A stretch of DNA of 64,000 bases, from assembly GCF_000154445.1 (NCBI RefSeq), contig NZ_DS499562.1; one strand, given 5' to 3'. Made by a program: the position numbers and the translations under genes. Below are positions 33,493 to 42,651 of this stretch, in pieces. Each line of letters starts with the position of its first letter. Positions within the stretch are counted from its first letter, which is position 1. This DNA comes from Intestinibacter bartlettii. Its GTDB lineage: Bacteria; Bacillota; Clostridia; Peptostreptococcales; Peptostreptococcaceae. Below the pieces are notes generated by a model. That model ran no database searches and was not told the origin of the DNA. It saw only the letters and a list, made by a program, of their open reading frames with translations.

Positions 33493-34281
33493 CTAGTCAT
33501 AATCACGAACTAATTTTATATATTTAGATGATACGTAACCTTCTATATCTCTATACTCTACTCTATAGAAACCATTTGAAGTTTTTCCTTCAACTTCAAC
33601 TCTTGCACCCTTTGGTATTGAAGTTATTTTTGTTGAAGATGAACTAGGACTTCTTCTTAAAGTAAGTTTTGCTGTAGTTATTCCATCATAATCATCGATT
33701 TCTCTATAAGTGTAATCTTTTTTATTTGTATTAGTTCCTATTTTTGCATGTTTTTGAGATATGTAACCATCTCTACCTTTGTATTCTATTTTGTACCAAC
33801 CATTTGATGTTTTTGATTCTATCTTAATTACTGTACCTTTTTTCAAATAAGTAACTTTCTTTGATAATGTTGATGCTCCAAGTCTCATATTAACATTTGA
33901 AGTTACAGTTCCTTTTTTCTCAATATCTCTGTATTCAGAATCATATATTTTTATATTTTTTGGTGAAACATAACCTTCTATATCTCTATATTCTACTCTG
34001 TACCATCCATTTGATGCTTTTCTCTCAACTTCTACTACTGCACCTTTTTTAAGAGTTGTTATCTTTCTTGAGTTTGATGTTGCTTTTGATCTTAAAGTAG
34101 TGTTTGATTTTATAACACCTTCATAATCATCGTAATCTCTCGCTGCCATTGTAACTGCCGTTGCTAGTTTTGCATCATTTTCATTGTTGTTCACTGCTGA
34201 TACAGGTAAAACACCCGACACTGCTATCCCTACTGCCATTATTGCTCCTAGCCCCATCGCCATATACTTTTTCATTTTCAT
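33493..34281 (-). CDS. Secreted protein with three bacterial SH3 domains
   Basis: A 262-residue exported protein. A signal peptide at residues 1-29 (cleavage near PVSAV) is followed by three SH3b repeats at about 57-110, 123-177 and 201-258. Each has TLRSKAT/NMRLGAST/TLRRSPS, then LKKGAVVEVE, SNGWYRVEYRDIEGYVS-type phrases. SH3b domains bind peptidoglycan cross-links. No catalytic domain is attached, so it is likely a wall-associated binding protein. The start has AGGAGG 7 bases upstream. The three repeats are similar enough to suggest duplication within the gene. Confidence 0.92.
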   Translation of the reverse strand: MKMKKYMAMGLGAIMAVGIAVSGVLPVSAVNNNENDAKLATAVTMAARDYDDYEGVIKSNTTLRSKATSNSRKITTLKKGAVVEVERKASNGWYRVEYRDIEGYVSPKNIKIYDSEYRDIEKKGTVTSNVNMRLGASTLSKKVTYLKKGTVIKIESKTSNGWYKIEYKGRDGYISQKHAKIGTNTNKKDYTYREIDDYDGITTAKLTLRRSPSSSSTKITSIPKGARVEVEGKTSNGFYRVEYRDIEGYVSSKYIKLVRDYD

Positions 34282-34443
34282 AATCGTACCTCCTAATAGT
34301 GATTAATTTTTTTATTTTTTGTGCTAAGTTCTTTGTTGTTTTCTTTTGCTACTAAATACAACACCTAAAAAAATTTTGGGTACCTTTTTTTAAAAACTTT
34401 TTAAAATTTTTTTATTTTTTTCTAAAAAATTTATTTTTCCATA

Positions 34444-34478
34444 AAAAATAGGAAGCCAATATTTTAGCTTCCTATTTC
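34444..34478 (-). terminator. Terminator of ridA
   Basis: AAATAGGAAGC/GCTTCCTATTTT stem, T-run on the minus strand. The interval 34282-34443 is AT-rich with the SH3b gene promoter region. Confidence 0.85.
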
Positions 34479-34501
34479 TCTATTTATATAAATATTTTCA
34501 A

Positions 34502-34846
34502 TTATTTTTTAGCAGCTACTATGCTTATTTCAACTAATAAGTTTTCTCTAGCCATGTTAGCTTCTACACATGCTCTTGCTGGTTCGTTTCCGTTTTCTAC
34601 CCATGCATCCCAAACTGAGTTCATATCAGCGAATAATGCCATATCTTTTACGTATATAGTTGCTGATAATATGTGATTTTTGTCAGAACCGTATTGATTT
34701 AATATTGTTTCTGCTTTAGCTAAAACTGCAGCAGTTTGTTCTTTCATATCACCTTCGTCATTAGTTAATCCACTTAAGTAAAGAGTTCCATTGTGTTCTA
34801 CTACTTTACTCATTCTTCCTGTTCCTTCAAATCTTTTGATTTCCAT
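34502..34846 (-). CDS. RidA-family reactive imine deaminase
   Basis: A 114-residue RidA/YjgF-type protein that hydrolyses reactive enamine or imine intermediates. Core elements LYLSGLTNDEGDMKEQTAAV, IYVKDMALFADMNSVWDAWV and PARACVEANMARENLLVEI are visible. The catalytic Arg of true RidA (in the PxRxxV phrase) corresponds to PARACV. It is a slightly divergent branch that lacks the usual APxAxGPYS N-terminal phrase. AGGAGA ribosome site. It sits alone beside the tsa operon. Confidence 0.85.
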   Translation of the reverse strand: MEIKRFEGTGRMSKVVEHNGTLYLSGLTNDEGDMKEQTAAVLAKAETILNQYGSDKNHILSATIYVKDMALFADMNSVWDAWVENGNEPARACVEANMARENLLVEISIVAAKK

Positions 34847-34894
34847 TTTGTCTCTCCTATATGTTGTTATTTTTAATTAGGCAATTTTAAATTG

Positions 34895-35911
34895 CTAATT
34901 AACGTCTATTTTTAAGTTTGGCACAGCATTTAATGACATATCGTCAATTTTTCCGTTTATGAAATTATGATATCCTGCACAACCTATCATAGCTGCATTG
35001 TCTGTACATAATTCGATGCTTGGGAATTTGATTTCTATACCTTTTTCGCCTGCCATTTTTGTTATTTTATCTCTAAGTGCTGAGTTTGCTGCAACACCAC
35101 CAGATAACGCTATTGTTTTATATCCTTTTTCTTCAGCAGCATGCACTGCTTTTGTAGCTAAAACTTCTACTACTGCTTCTTGGAAAGATGCCGCAACGTC
35201 TTCTACTACTATCTCTTGTTTTTTCATTTTTTGAGCATTTAAGTAGTTTAGAACTGCTGATTTTAATCCACTGAAACTGAAATCATATGAATCATCTAAA
35301 AATGCTCTTGGGAATTCTATAGCATGTTTGTTACCTTGTTTTGCAAGTTTATCTATTATTGGCCCACCTGGATATCCAAGTCCCATAGCTCTAGATATTT
35401 TATCAAATGCCTCACCAGATGCATCATCTCTAGTTCTTCCAAGTATTTCGTAGTTTTGATAATCTTTAACCTCAACTAAGTGAGTGTGTCCTCCTGAAAC
35501 TACTAGTGTTATAAATGGAGGTTTTAAATCTTTGTGTTGTATATAATTTGCATTTATGTGACCTTGCATGTGGTTTACCCCAACTAGCGGAACTCCAAGT
35601 GTGAATGCAAGAGCCTTTGCATAAGATAATCCAACTAAAAGTGCACCTACTAAACCTGGGCCGTAAGTTACTGCTATATGGTCGATTTCTTCCGGTTTAA
35701 TTCCAGCTGTGTCTAATGCTTCTTGATAAACCGCATCTATATTTTCTATGTGTTTTCTTGATGCAACTTCTGGAACTACACCACCGAATTTTTTATGTAA
35801 TTCAATTTGTGTTGAAACAACATTTGCAAGTACTTCTCTTCCGTTTTTTAATACAGCAACTGCAGTTTCGTCACAACTACTTTCTATCGATAAAGTTATT
35901 ATATCCTTCAT
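34895..35911 (-). CDS. tsaD: tRNA threonylcarbamoyladenosine transferase TsaD
   Basis: A 338-residue ASKHA-fold protein that, with TsaB and TsaE, puts the t6A modification on tRNAs reading ANN codons. The start ITLSIESSCDETAVAVLKNG, metal-binding histidines in VNHMQGHINANY (HxxxH), VVSGGHTHLVEVKDY and the end ALSGGVAANSALR are hallmark motifs. Last of four adjacent genes: tsaE, tsaB, rimI, tsaD. The start follows AGGCGGTGAA. Confidence 0.97.
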   Translation of the reverse strand: MKDIITLSIESSCDETAVAVLKNGREVLANVVSTQIELHKKFGGVVPEVASRKHIENIDAVYQEALDTAGIKPEEIDHIAVTYGPGLVGALLVGLSYAKALAFTLGVPLVGVNHMQGHINANYIQHKDLKPPFITLVVSGGHTHLVEVKDYQNYEILGRTRDDASGEAFDKISRAMGLGYPGGPIIDKLAKQGNKHAIEFPRAFLDDSYDFSFSGLKSAVLNYLNAQKMKKQEIVVEDVAASFQEAVVEVLATKAVHAAEEKGYKTIALSGGVAANSALRDKITKMAGEKGIEIKFPSIELCTDNAAMIGCAGYHNFINGKIDDMSLNAVPNLKIDVN

Positions 35912-36004
35912 TATTTCACCGCCTCATATTTTAGCTATTTGTAATTTTGCTTTTTTGCGTTTATTAATTTTTTATTTATATCATCCATTATGCAAATGTC
36001 ATAT

Positions 36005-36544
36005 TTATAATTCTGATAACTGGTTCCACATTATTATCGCGTCTTCTCTATCGCTATAATATTCTTTTCTTACTCCTGCCATCTTAAACCCGTATTTTCT
36101 ATATAGATTTTGCGCAACAGTATTTGAACTTCTAACTTCTAAAGTCATTGAAACTAATCCTTCTGACTTGCAAAGCTTAACCATCTCTTCTACTAATCTG
36201 TCACCTATTCTTTGACCTCTATAATTGCTGTGTACTGCAACGTTTGTTATGTGACCTTCATCTACAACAAACCAAACTCCAACATATCCAACAATTACAG
36301 AATCAAGTTCAGCAACAAGATATCTAGCCAAGTTGTTTTTTAGCTCGTCCATTAAAGATTTTTTTGACCATGGATCATCAAAACAATCTACTTCTACCAT
36401 ATGAACACCCTCTATATCTTCTTTTCTCATTGGTCTAATTATTAAGTTATTTGTATTTAGTTGTGTGTCTAGCCCCAAAATTGAGTTTAAATCTTGGGTT
36501 AAATCTTGATTTGGGTTATTTAGATTTTCTCGATTCTTTTCCAT
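36005..36544 (-). CDS. rimI: Ribosomal-protein S18-alanine N-acetyltransferase
   Basis: A 179-residue GNAT enzyme. The acetyl-CoA loop is NVAVHSNYRGQRIGDRLVEE (about 117-136, R-G-Q-R-I-G) and the end has SNTVAQNLYRKYGFKMAGVR, both diagnostic of RimI. An extra N-terminal tail of about 35 residues rich in Asn/Gln/Asp precedes the domain; a shorter start is possible but the ATG used has a weak upstream site. Located between tsaB and tsaD, the usual place in Firmicutes. Confidence 0.93.
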   Translation of the reverse strand: MEKNRENLNNPNQDLTQDLNSILGLDTQLNTNNLIIRPMRKEDIEGVHMVEVDCFDDPWSKKSLMDELKNNLARYLVAELDSVIVGYVGVWFVVDEGHITNVAVHSNYRGQRIGDRLVEEMVKLCKSEGLVSMTLEVRSSNTVAQNLYRKYGFKMAGVRKEYYSDREDAIIMWNQLSEL

Positions 36545-36580
36545 TTTGAAACCTCACTTATCTCCAATATTTATTTTTAT

Positions 36581-37315
36581 CTATTTTTGTTCTTGAAGTT
36601 TTTTCTCTTCTTCAAGTTTTCTTTGTTTTTCTTCGTATTGTTCTTCTGCTTGTGATTTTCTGATATATAGAGGATTCACAGTGTAGCAGTTGAATATATC
36701 TTTTCCTTCATCAAATTTAACTTTCGCAACTGAGCATAAGCTTCCTGCTTTTGTTACATTGTTTGATGCTGCTGGAATTTCTATATTTTCAATTTCTCTT
36801 ATTTTGTCTTCGTATTTATAAACTGCTTCTCCAACTAATATCCATTCTTCTTTGCTTTGCGCTAATTCTTCAAGAAGTTCGTCTATAGGTTGAATTCCTA
36901 TTTCTTTTATTTCAACAAGTTTTGTACCTTCATAGTGGTATCTTCCTGTGTAAACTTGATTTCTTTGTGCATCTAATATTGAACATATTTTTTTATCACA
37001 AAGGTTCATATTTGCTGCTAAAACTTCTAGTGAATTAACTCCTATTACCGGAATGTCGTTAACGTGTGCAATCGCTTTTGCTGTTGCCATACCGATTCTA
37101 AGTCCTGTAAAAGATCCAGGACCTTCACAAACTGCTATTGCATCAAGCTCACGTACGTTTAAATCACTTAAACTTAGCATGTTTTCTATCATCGGCATAA
37201 GTTTTTGTGAATGAGTTTTTTTAGTGTTTATTGTATATTCACAAATTAATTTATTGTCCTCTATAACAGCCACACTAGCCGCCATAGAAGATGTATCTAT
37301 CCCTAAAATCTTCAT
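36581..37315 (-). CDS. tsaB: tRNA t6A system protein TsaB
   Basis: A 244-residue ASKHA-fold partner of TsaD. MKILGIDTSSMAASVAVIED, then AVCEGPGSFTGLRIGMATAK and PVIGVNSLEVLA are family signatures. The C-terminal 30 residues (AEEQYEEKQRKLEEEKKLQE) form a short charged coil not found in all homologues. The ATG overlaps the last base of tsaE, so the two are coupled. Confidence 0.96.
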   Translation of the reverse strand: MKILGIDTSSMAASVAVIEDNKLICEYTINTKKTHSQKLMPMIENMLSLSDLNVRELDAIAVCEGPGSFTGLRIGMATAKAIAHVNDIPVIGVNSLEVLAANMNLCDKKICSILDAQRNQVYTGRYHYEGTKLVEIKEIGIQPIDELLEELAQSKEEWILVGEAVYKYEDKIREIENIEIPAASNNVTKAGSLCSVAKVKFDEGKDIFNCYTVNPLYIRKSQAEEQYEEKQRKLEEEKKLQEQK

Positions 37316-37785
37316 TATTTAGTCAACTCCTCAACTATTTTTTCGTATTCTTCACCATAAGGAATAAGTGTCATCTCTCTTCCCATGTCTTTGTATTTTA
37401 ATTCTATTTTTAAGTAATCGTCTGGTAGTATGTCTTCGATTATATTTGCCCACTCGATTATGCATACCCCTTCACCATTTATGTATTCATCAAATCCTAT
37501 ATCGTACATTTCTTCGCTACATCCAATTCTGTACACGTCAAAATGATATAGCGGCATCTTCCCTTCATATTCGTTTACTATTGTGAAAGTTGGGCTTGTG
37601 ATGTAATCGTCTACTTCTAGTGCCTCTGCCAAACTTTGAGTCATTGTTGTTTTTCCTGCCCCTAAATCACCGATTAAACAAACTATGCTCCCTGGTTTTA
37701 ATAATTTACCTAATTTAAAACCAATCTCTCTAGTTTCTTTATCGTTATCTAGGTATATATTCTTTATCATCTGCGTTTTTTTCAT
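37315..37785 (-). CDS. tsaE: tRNA t6A system ATPase TsaE
   Basis: A 156-residue P-loop ATPase that drives the TsaB-TsaD complex. Walker A is IGDLGAGKTTMTQSLAEAL (about 39-57), then ITSPTFTIVNEYEGKMPLYH and FDVYRIGCSEEMYDIGFDEY with the Walker B-like IEWANII. Normal length. First gene of the t6A operon. Confidence 0.97.
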   Translation of the reverse strand: MKKTQMIKNIYLDNDKETREIGFKLGKLLKPGSIVCLIGDLGAGKTTMTQSLAEALEVDDYITSPTFTIVNEYEGKMPLYHFDVYRIGCSEEMYDIGFDEYINGEGVCIIEWANIIEDILPDDYLKIELKYKDMGREMTLIPYGEEYEKIVEELTK

Positions 37786-37926
37786 ATTTTCATCTCCGTA
37801 TCTAATCTCATATTTTAAATATGAACCAGATATTATTATATTATACTTTTTAGTAATTTTATAGGCTTATACGTTATTTTTTCAATATATACGACTATAT
37901 TTATTATAATTTAAAGTATCAAAAAC

Positions 37927-37966
37927 TAAAAGACCCGCCCTAGTTAAAGGACAGGTCTTTTTATTT
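37927..37966. terminator. Terminator of ribU
   Basis: AAAAGACCTGTCCT pairs with GGGCGGGTCTTTT on the minus strand, with T-runs both ways. Confidence 0.8.
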
Positions 37967-37971
37967 ATAAT

Positions 37972-38586
37972 TTATTTAACACCTAATATTTTTTCCATCT
38001 TTTTATATAATGGTAAAATTACCACTGTCATTATTGCACCTTTTAATAAATTGAATGGTATTACTATCCAAATCATAAAAGTAAACAAGTCTGTAACTTT
38101 AGGATTTAATACTGTACCCATGTTTATTATTACATCCATTGGCATTACTAATGCATATAGAGGGAACACTATGTAGTAATCTACTACTGCACCGACTAGT
38201 GCCATAAATATTGTACCGACAATACCACCGATTAATACATTTTTATAAGATTTAACTTTTCTACATATAAAACAAATCATAAGTACATATGGTCCTGCTA
38301 TTAATATGTTTGCTATCTCACCAACACCGCCTGTTGTACTTCCTGATACTGCTTGTAATAAGTTTTTTATAACTACTATTATAAATCCAGGAACCGCTCC
38401 CATTGATAGTCCACCAAAAACTGCTACTATATCTGAGAAGTCAAGTTTTAAAAATGACGGGAATATTGGTAGTGGAACTTCTATAAATCTTAAAAAATAA
38501 GATATAGCTGCCAAGATTCCTATTTGTGCTACAACTCTTGTAGACATTGTTTTTTTTGATTTTTGAGTATTTATACTTTGTTGCAT
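37972..38586 (-). CDS. ribU: Riboflavin ECF transporter substrate-binding subunit
   Basis: The correct start is the ATG at 38586 after GGAGG; the longer frame runs back into the riboswitch terminator. The product is 204 residues with six predicted helices. VAQIGILAAISYFLRFIEVP, LPIFPSFLKLDFSDIVAVFG and FNLLKGAIMTVVILPLYKKM match RibU, the S-component that captures riboflavin and uses a shared energising module. The upstream FMN riboswitch confirms the assignment. It shuts off uptake when FMN is plentiful. Confidence 0.95.
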   Translation of the reverse strand: MQQSINTQKSKKTMSTRVVAQIGILAAISYFLRFIEVPLPIFPSFLKLDFSDIVAVFGGLSMGAVPGFIIVVIKNLLQAVSGSTTGGVGEIANILIAGPYVLMICFICRKVKSYKNVLIGGIVGTIFMALVGAVVDYYIVFPLYALVMPMDVIINMGTVLNPKVTDLFTFMIWIVIPFNLLKGAIMTVVILPLYKKMEKILGVK

Positions 38587-38623
38587 AATACATAACCTCC
38601 AATAAAATAAATTATTATAGGTC

Positions 38624-38662
38624 AAATAAAAAAACTCGAGAGAACCTTCTTCTTCGAGTTTT
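38624..38662 (-). terminator. FMN riboswitch expression-platform terminator
   Basis: AAAACTCGA pairs with TCGAGTTTT, then T-rich run, between the aptamer and the ribU ribosome site. FMN binding should favour this hairpin. Confidence 0.8.
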
Positions 38663-38702
38663 ATGAGCAATCATAATAAATAAATCTTTTGAATTTATAA
38701 CT

Positions 38703-38812
38703 CTCTTCTCTCATCCAGACTCTACTGTCGGCTTTGGAATTTCACCAAATCAGCTATTTTCATAGTTCGCGGGCTTTACCGCCGGTAGGGAATTTCACCC
38801 TGCCCCGAAGAT
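38703..38812 (-). ncRNA. FMN riboswitch (RFN element)
   Basis: The minus strand opens ATCTTCGGGGCAGGGTGAAA and TTCCCTACCGGCGGTAAAGC and closes GATTTGGTGAAATTCCAAAG, CCGACAGTAGAGTCTGGATG and AGAGAAG. These are the strongly conserved RFN junction sequences in the correct order. Confidence 0.97.
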
Positions 38813-38848
38813 TTTTTCTAGTTATTTTATTTTCCTATCTTAATTAAT

Positions 38849-38877
38849 ATAATAATATCATTAACATATACTGTCAA
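38849..38877 (-). promoter_or_regulatory. Promoter of the FMN riboswitch-ribU transcript
   Basis: TTGACA (38872-38877), 17 bp, TATTAT (38849-38854) on the minus strand, about 30 bp before the aptamer. From 38878 to 39072 only AT-rich spacer is seen. Confidence 0.7.
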
Positions 38878-39072
38878 CAAAATTAATAATTTAACATTAT
38901 ACATTTATATACTATAATTATAATAATATCCATAGTCTTTTACTTTTAATCATATTTTTTACATATTTTCGATATAATTTTTCGTTTTTAATTTACATAG
39001 TATTATTTTTATACCTTTTTTAATATATTATTTGTTTTATCTTATTATGTTGTGTTTATTCTAATATTTTTA

Positions 39073-40251
39073 TTATGCTTCTCTTTTATAAACTACTTTT
39101 CCATCTATTATTGTGCATAATACGTTACTTTGAATTTCTAGAGGGTTTCCATCCCAAATCACTATATCGGCATCTTTTCCAACTTCAATTGAACCAACTC
39201 TATCCTCTATTCCTAAAACTTTTGCTGGATTTATAGTTATTGATTCTAATGCTTTTTCCTGTTTCATACCGTATTTAACCGCTAATCCAGCACATATCGG
39301 TAAGTACTGAAGTGGTATTACTGGATGATCTGTCATAAGGCATATATCTTTCCCTGCATTAGATAAAATGCCAGCAGTTTCAAAAGTTAAGTTTCTAAGT
39401 TCAATTTTTGATCTCTCCGATAAAGATGGTCCTACTATTAATGGATAATCTTCCTCTAATAATTCTTCGACTATCATATGGCCTTCTGTGCAGTGGTCTA
39501 TTGTAAGTTTTAAATCAAATTCTTGCGCAATTCTTATCGCTGTGAACATATCATCAGCTCTGTGTGCATGTGCTTTTAGTGGAATTTCCTTTTTTAACAC
39601 AGGTATAAGTGACTCTAATTTTATATCATATTCTGGCTTATCTATATCTTCGTCTTCTTCTGCACATTTTAAATCGTATAGATATTCTTCACCTTTTCTA
39701 AGATTTTCTCTAAGTAATGCTGCAATCGCCATTCTAGTTTGTGGCGTATCTTCATTTGAACCATAGCATGATTTTGGATTTTCACCGAATGCCACTTTTG
39801 ATGCAACTGGGTTTTTGATTACCATTTTATCTATTCTTCTACCATAAGTTTTTATTGCAGCTGCTTGACCTCCCATAACATTAGCACTCCCAGGAGTTGT
39901 ACAAACTGCAGTTATTCCGCCTTCATATGCTTCTTTAAATGTTCTATCCATTGGATTTATACCATCAATTACATTTAAATGTGGTGTTATTGGGTCTGTT
40001 TCTTCGTTTCCGTCTGCACCTTCTACACCCATTCCATCTTCCCAAAGACCTAAATGAGTGTGAGCATCTATAAATCCTGGGTATATGAAGTTGCCTTCAG
40101 CATCAATTATTTCTAATTCTTCAGTTTTAGAATCTAATTGCTCTTCCACATTTTCTCCCATAGCCACTATTTTTTTATCTTTTATTAATATTCCTATTTT
40201 CTGTATTCCTTGAGTAATTGTATTTACTGTTCCGTTTTTTATTAATAACAC
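39073..40251 (-). CDS. Metal-dependent amidohydrolase (imidazolonepropionase-like)
   Basis: The start is taken as the GTG at 40251, which has CGGAGG 6 bases before it and gives the typical opening LLIKNGTVNTITQG; a longer frame has no ribosome site. It has 392 residues. The metal-site motif is IYPGFIDAHTHLGLWEDG (about 60-77), further ligands are in PLKAHAHRADD and TIDHCTEGH, and the catalytic aspartate is in LMTDHPVIP. This is the amidohydrolase superfamily and the substrate is undetermined. A single gene. Confidence 0.88.
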   Translation of the reverse strand: MLLIKNGTVNTITQGIQKIGILIKDKKIVAMGENVEEQLDSKTEELEIIDAEGNFIYPGFIDAHTHLGLWEDGMGVEGADGNEETDPITPHLNVIDGINPMDRTFKEAYEGGITAVCTTPGSANVMGGQAAAIKTYGRRIDKMVIKNPVASKVAFGENPKSCYGSNEDTPQTRMAIAALLRENLRKGEEYLYDLKCAEEDEDIDKPEYDIKLESLIPVLKKEIPLKAHAHRADDMFTAIRIAQEFDLKLTIDHCTEGHMIVEELLEEDYPLIVGPSLSERSKIELRNLTFETAGILSNAGKDICLMTDHPVIPLQYLPICAGLAVKYGMKQEKALESITINPAKVLGIEDRVGSIEVGKDADIVIWDGNPLEIQSNVLCTIIDGKVVYKREA

Positions 40252-40383
40252 TCTCTGCCTCCGATTTAATTGTATTTTTGTATCTATTTTTAAATTTTTC
40301 ACTATTTATATTTTTAAATGTTGTGTTTCTAAATTAACATATAAAATAGTTTTAAACAACCCATAAGCCCTAAATGTTAAACA

Positions 40384-40426
40384 AAAATCCGCGTCCGCAT
40401 TTTTATATGCGAAAGCGGATTTTATT
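40384..40426 (-). terminator. Terminator of tex
   Basis: AAAATCCGC ... GCGGATTTTT long stem with inner CGCAT/ATGCG pairing, T-rich end on the minus strand. Confidence 0.85.
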
Positions 40427-40447
40427 TAATAACATAAAGTTTTAAAA

Positions 40448-42589
40448 TTAAAGTTTCATAGATAATGAAACACGTCCTTTATCTAAATCTATTCCAATAA
40501 CTTTAACATCTATAACATCACCAACAGATACTATTTCCATTGGGTCTTTTACGAATTTATTGCTCATTTGTGATTTGTGAACAAGTCCATCGTTTTTGAT
40601 TCCGATATCGACAAATGCACCGAAGTCGACAACATTTCTGACAGTACCTTTAAGTACCATACCTTCTTTGATGTCTTCTATTTTTAATACATCTGTTCTT
40701 AATATAGGTTTCATACCTTCATCCCTAGGGTCACGACCTGGTTTCTTAATTTCTAATATAATATCTCTTAAAGTCGGTTCACCTATTTCTAATTGTTTAC
40801 TTATTTCTTTTAGACCTATTTTTTTAACTCTGTCATCTATATCAGCGATATTTTTATCTTCAATATCTTTTATTGTATAGCCTAACATTTCTATCATCTT
40901 TTTGCATACATCATAACTTTCTGGATGGACACCTGTATTATCAAGTGGATTTTTACCATCTGCAATTCTCATAAATCCAGCACATTGAACGAATGCACTT
41001 GGTCCAAGTCTCTTAACTTTTTTAAGTTGAGCTCTTGATGTAAATGCACCATTTTCCTCTCGATATAAGACGATATTTTTAGCCACTGATTTACTTATTC
41101 CAGAAACGTGTTCAAGTAATGAGTATGATGCAGTATTTAAATCAACACCAACGCTGTTAACTGAGTCTTCAACAACTCCATCTAAAACTTCTGTAAGTCT
41201 CTTTTTATTTAAGTCGTGTTGATATTGACCAACACCTATATTTTGAGGTTCGATTTTTACAAGCTCAGCAAGTGGATCTTGAAGTCTTCTACCTATTGAA
41301 ATTGCACCTCTGATAGATACGTTGATGTCTGGATGTTCTTCCGCTGCTAATTCTGATGCAGAATATATTGATGCACCAGCTTCACTAACTATTACATATT
41401 GAGTGTTTAAATTTTCTTCTTTTATTAAATCAGCTATCATTTTTTCAGATTCTCTAGATGCAGTCCCATTTCCGATTGCTATTACATCTATATCGTATTT
41501 TTTCACTAAATCTAAAACTTTTTTTCTTGCTGATTCCATTTTAACCTGTGGTTTGTGTGGATATACAATTGCTTGGTCTAAGAATTTACCATTTCTATCT
41601 ACAACAGCTATCTTGCATCCATTTACATAACCTGGATCAAATCCCATAACTATTTTGCCTTTTAGTGGCGGTTGTAATAATAAGTTTTTGATATTTTCAC
41701 CAAATACACTGATTGCCCTTTCTTGCGCATTTTCAGTTAAGTAAGCTCTTATCTCTCTTTCAATTGATGGGAAGATAAGTCTTTTATATGAATCTTCAAT
41801 AGCCGAGATAATTGCTGCTTCGTTTTGTGAATTATTTTTATTTATATATCTTTTTTCTATGTAGTTTAATACTTTGTCGTTGTCTATTTCTAATTTAACT
41901 TTAAGGAAGTTTTCTTTTTCTCCCCTATTTATAGCAAGTACTCTATGTGATGCCATTGTTTTTACAGCTTCACTATAATCGTAATACATGTCGTAAACTG
42001 ATTTTTCATCACTTGTATTTTGGGTTACAATTACACCGTGTTCTATTGCTAATTTTCTGATGTATTTTCTAACTTCGGCATCATCAGAAACAGCTTCTGC
42101 AATTATATCTAAAGCTCCCTTTATTGCATCTTCAGCACTTTCAACGCCTTTTTCTGCATCGATATAATTATTTGCCTCAGCATTTATATCTCCTATGTTT
42201 TTTTCTAAGATTGCATTTGCTAAAGGTTCTAATCCTTTTTCTTTTGCTATTGTCGCTCTTGTTCTTTTCTTTTGTTTATAAGGAGCATAAATATCTTCAA
42301 CTTCTTGAAGAGTTTTTGCCTTAGCTATATTCTTTTTAAGCTCTTCAGTTAATTTTCCTTGCTCTTCAATTATTCTAGTAACGTCTTCTTTTCTACTTTC
42401 AAGATTTCTAAGATAAGTAAGTCTCTCATTTAATTGTCTTAAAGTTACATCACTCATCTCGCCTGTCATTTCTTTTCTATACCTAGCAATAAAAGGTATC
42501 GTATTCCCCTCATCAATCAGCTTGATTGTGTTATCTATATACTCTCTTTTAATTTGAAATTCTTTTTCTAAAATATTATATATATCCAA
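40448..42589 (-). CDS. tex: Transcription accessory protein Tex
   Basis: The start is most likely the TTG at 42589, 9 bases after AAGGAG, giving DIYNILEKEFQIKREY; a longer open frame extends into the preceding terminator. It has 713 residues. Domains in order: helical N-terminus with NTIPFIARYRKEMTGEMSD, YqgF nuclease-like fold (IVMGFDPGYVNGCKIAVVDR), helix-hairpin-helix repeats (VNSVGVDLNTASYSLLEHVS) and a C-terminal S1 RNA-binding domain (LKGTVRNVVDFGAFVDIGIK). It is a widely conserved nucleic-acid-binding factor. It is downstream of prfB beyond a terminator. Confidence 0.95.
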   Translation of the reverse strand: MDIYNILEKEFQIKREYIDNTIKLIDEGNTIPFIARYRKEMTGEMSDVTLRQLNERLTYLRNLESRKEDVTRIIEEQGKLTEELKKNIAKAKTLQEVEDIYAPYKQKKRTRATIAKEKGLEPLANAILEKNIGDINAEANNYIDAEKGVESAEDAIKGALDIIAEAVSDDAEVRKYIRKLAIEHGVIVTQNTSDEKSVYDMYYDYSEAVKTMASHRVLAINRGEKENFLKVKLEIDNDKVLNYIEKRYINKNNSQNEAAIISAIEDSYKRLIFPSIEREIRAYLTENAQERAISVFGENIKNLLLQPPLKGKIVMGFDPGYVNGCKIAVVDRNGKFLDQAIVYPHKPQVKMESARKKVLDLVKKYDIDVIAIGNGTASRESEKMIADLIKEENLNTQYVIVSEAGASIYSASELAAEEHPDINVSIRGAISIGRRLQDPLAELVKIEPQNIGVGQYQHDLNKKRLTEVLDGVVEDSVNSVGVDLNTASYSLLEHVSGISKSVAKNIVLYREENGAFTSRAQLKKVKRLGPSAFVQCAGFMRIADGKNPLDNTGVHPESYDVCKKMIEMLGYTIKDIEDKNIADIDDRVKKIGLKEISKQLEIGEPTLRDIILEIKKPGRDPRDEGMKPILRTDVLKIEDIKEGMVLKGTVRNVVDFGAFVDIGIKNDGLVHKSQMSNKFVKDPMEIVSVGDVIDVKVIGIDLDKGRVSLSMKL

Positions 42590-42605
42590 ACTCAAACACT
42601 CCTTT

Positions 42606-42647
42606 AAAAAACAGGGAGCCACAATAATTGTGTAGCCCCCTTGTTTG
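42606..42647 (-). terminator. Terminator of prfB
   Basis: AAACAAGGGGGCTACACAAT pairs with ATTGTGGCTCCCTGTTT, then T6 on the minus strand. It separates prfB from tex. Confidence 0.85.
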
Positions 42648-42651
42648 ATTT

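Noticed and set aside
40252..40302. Longer start for the amidohydrolase
   Set aside because: The extra 17 residues include the ribosome site CGGAGG of the GTG start, and family members begin at LLIKNGTV.
42590..42622. Longer start for Tex
   Set aside because: The extra residues are encoded by the prfB terminator region, and the TTG at 42589 has a proper ribosome site.
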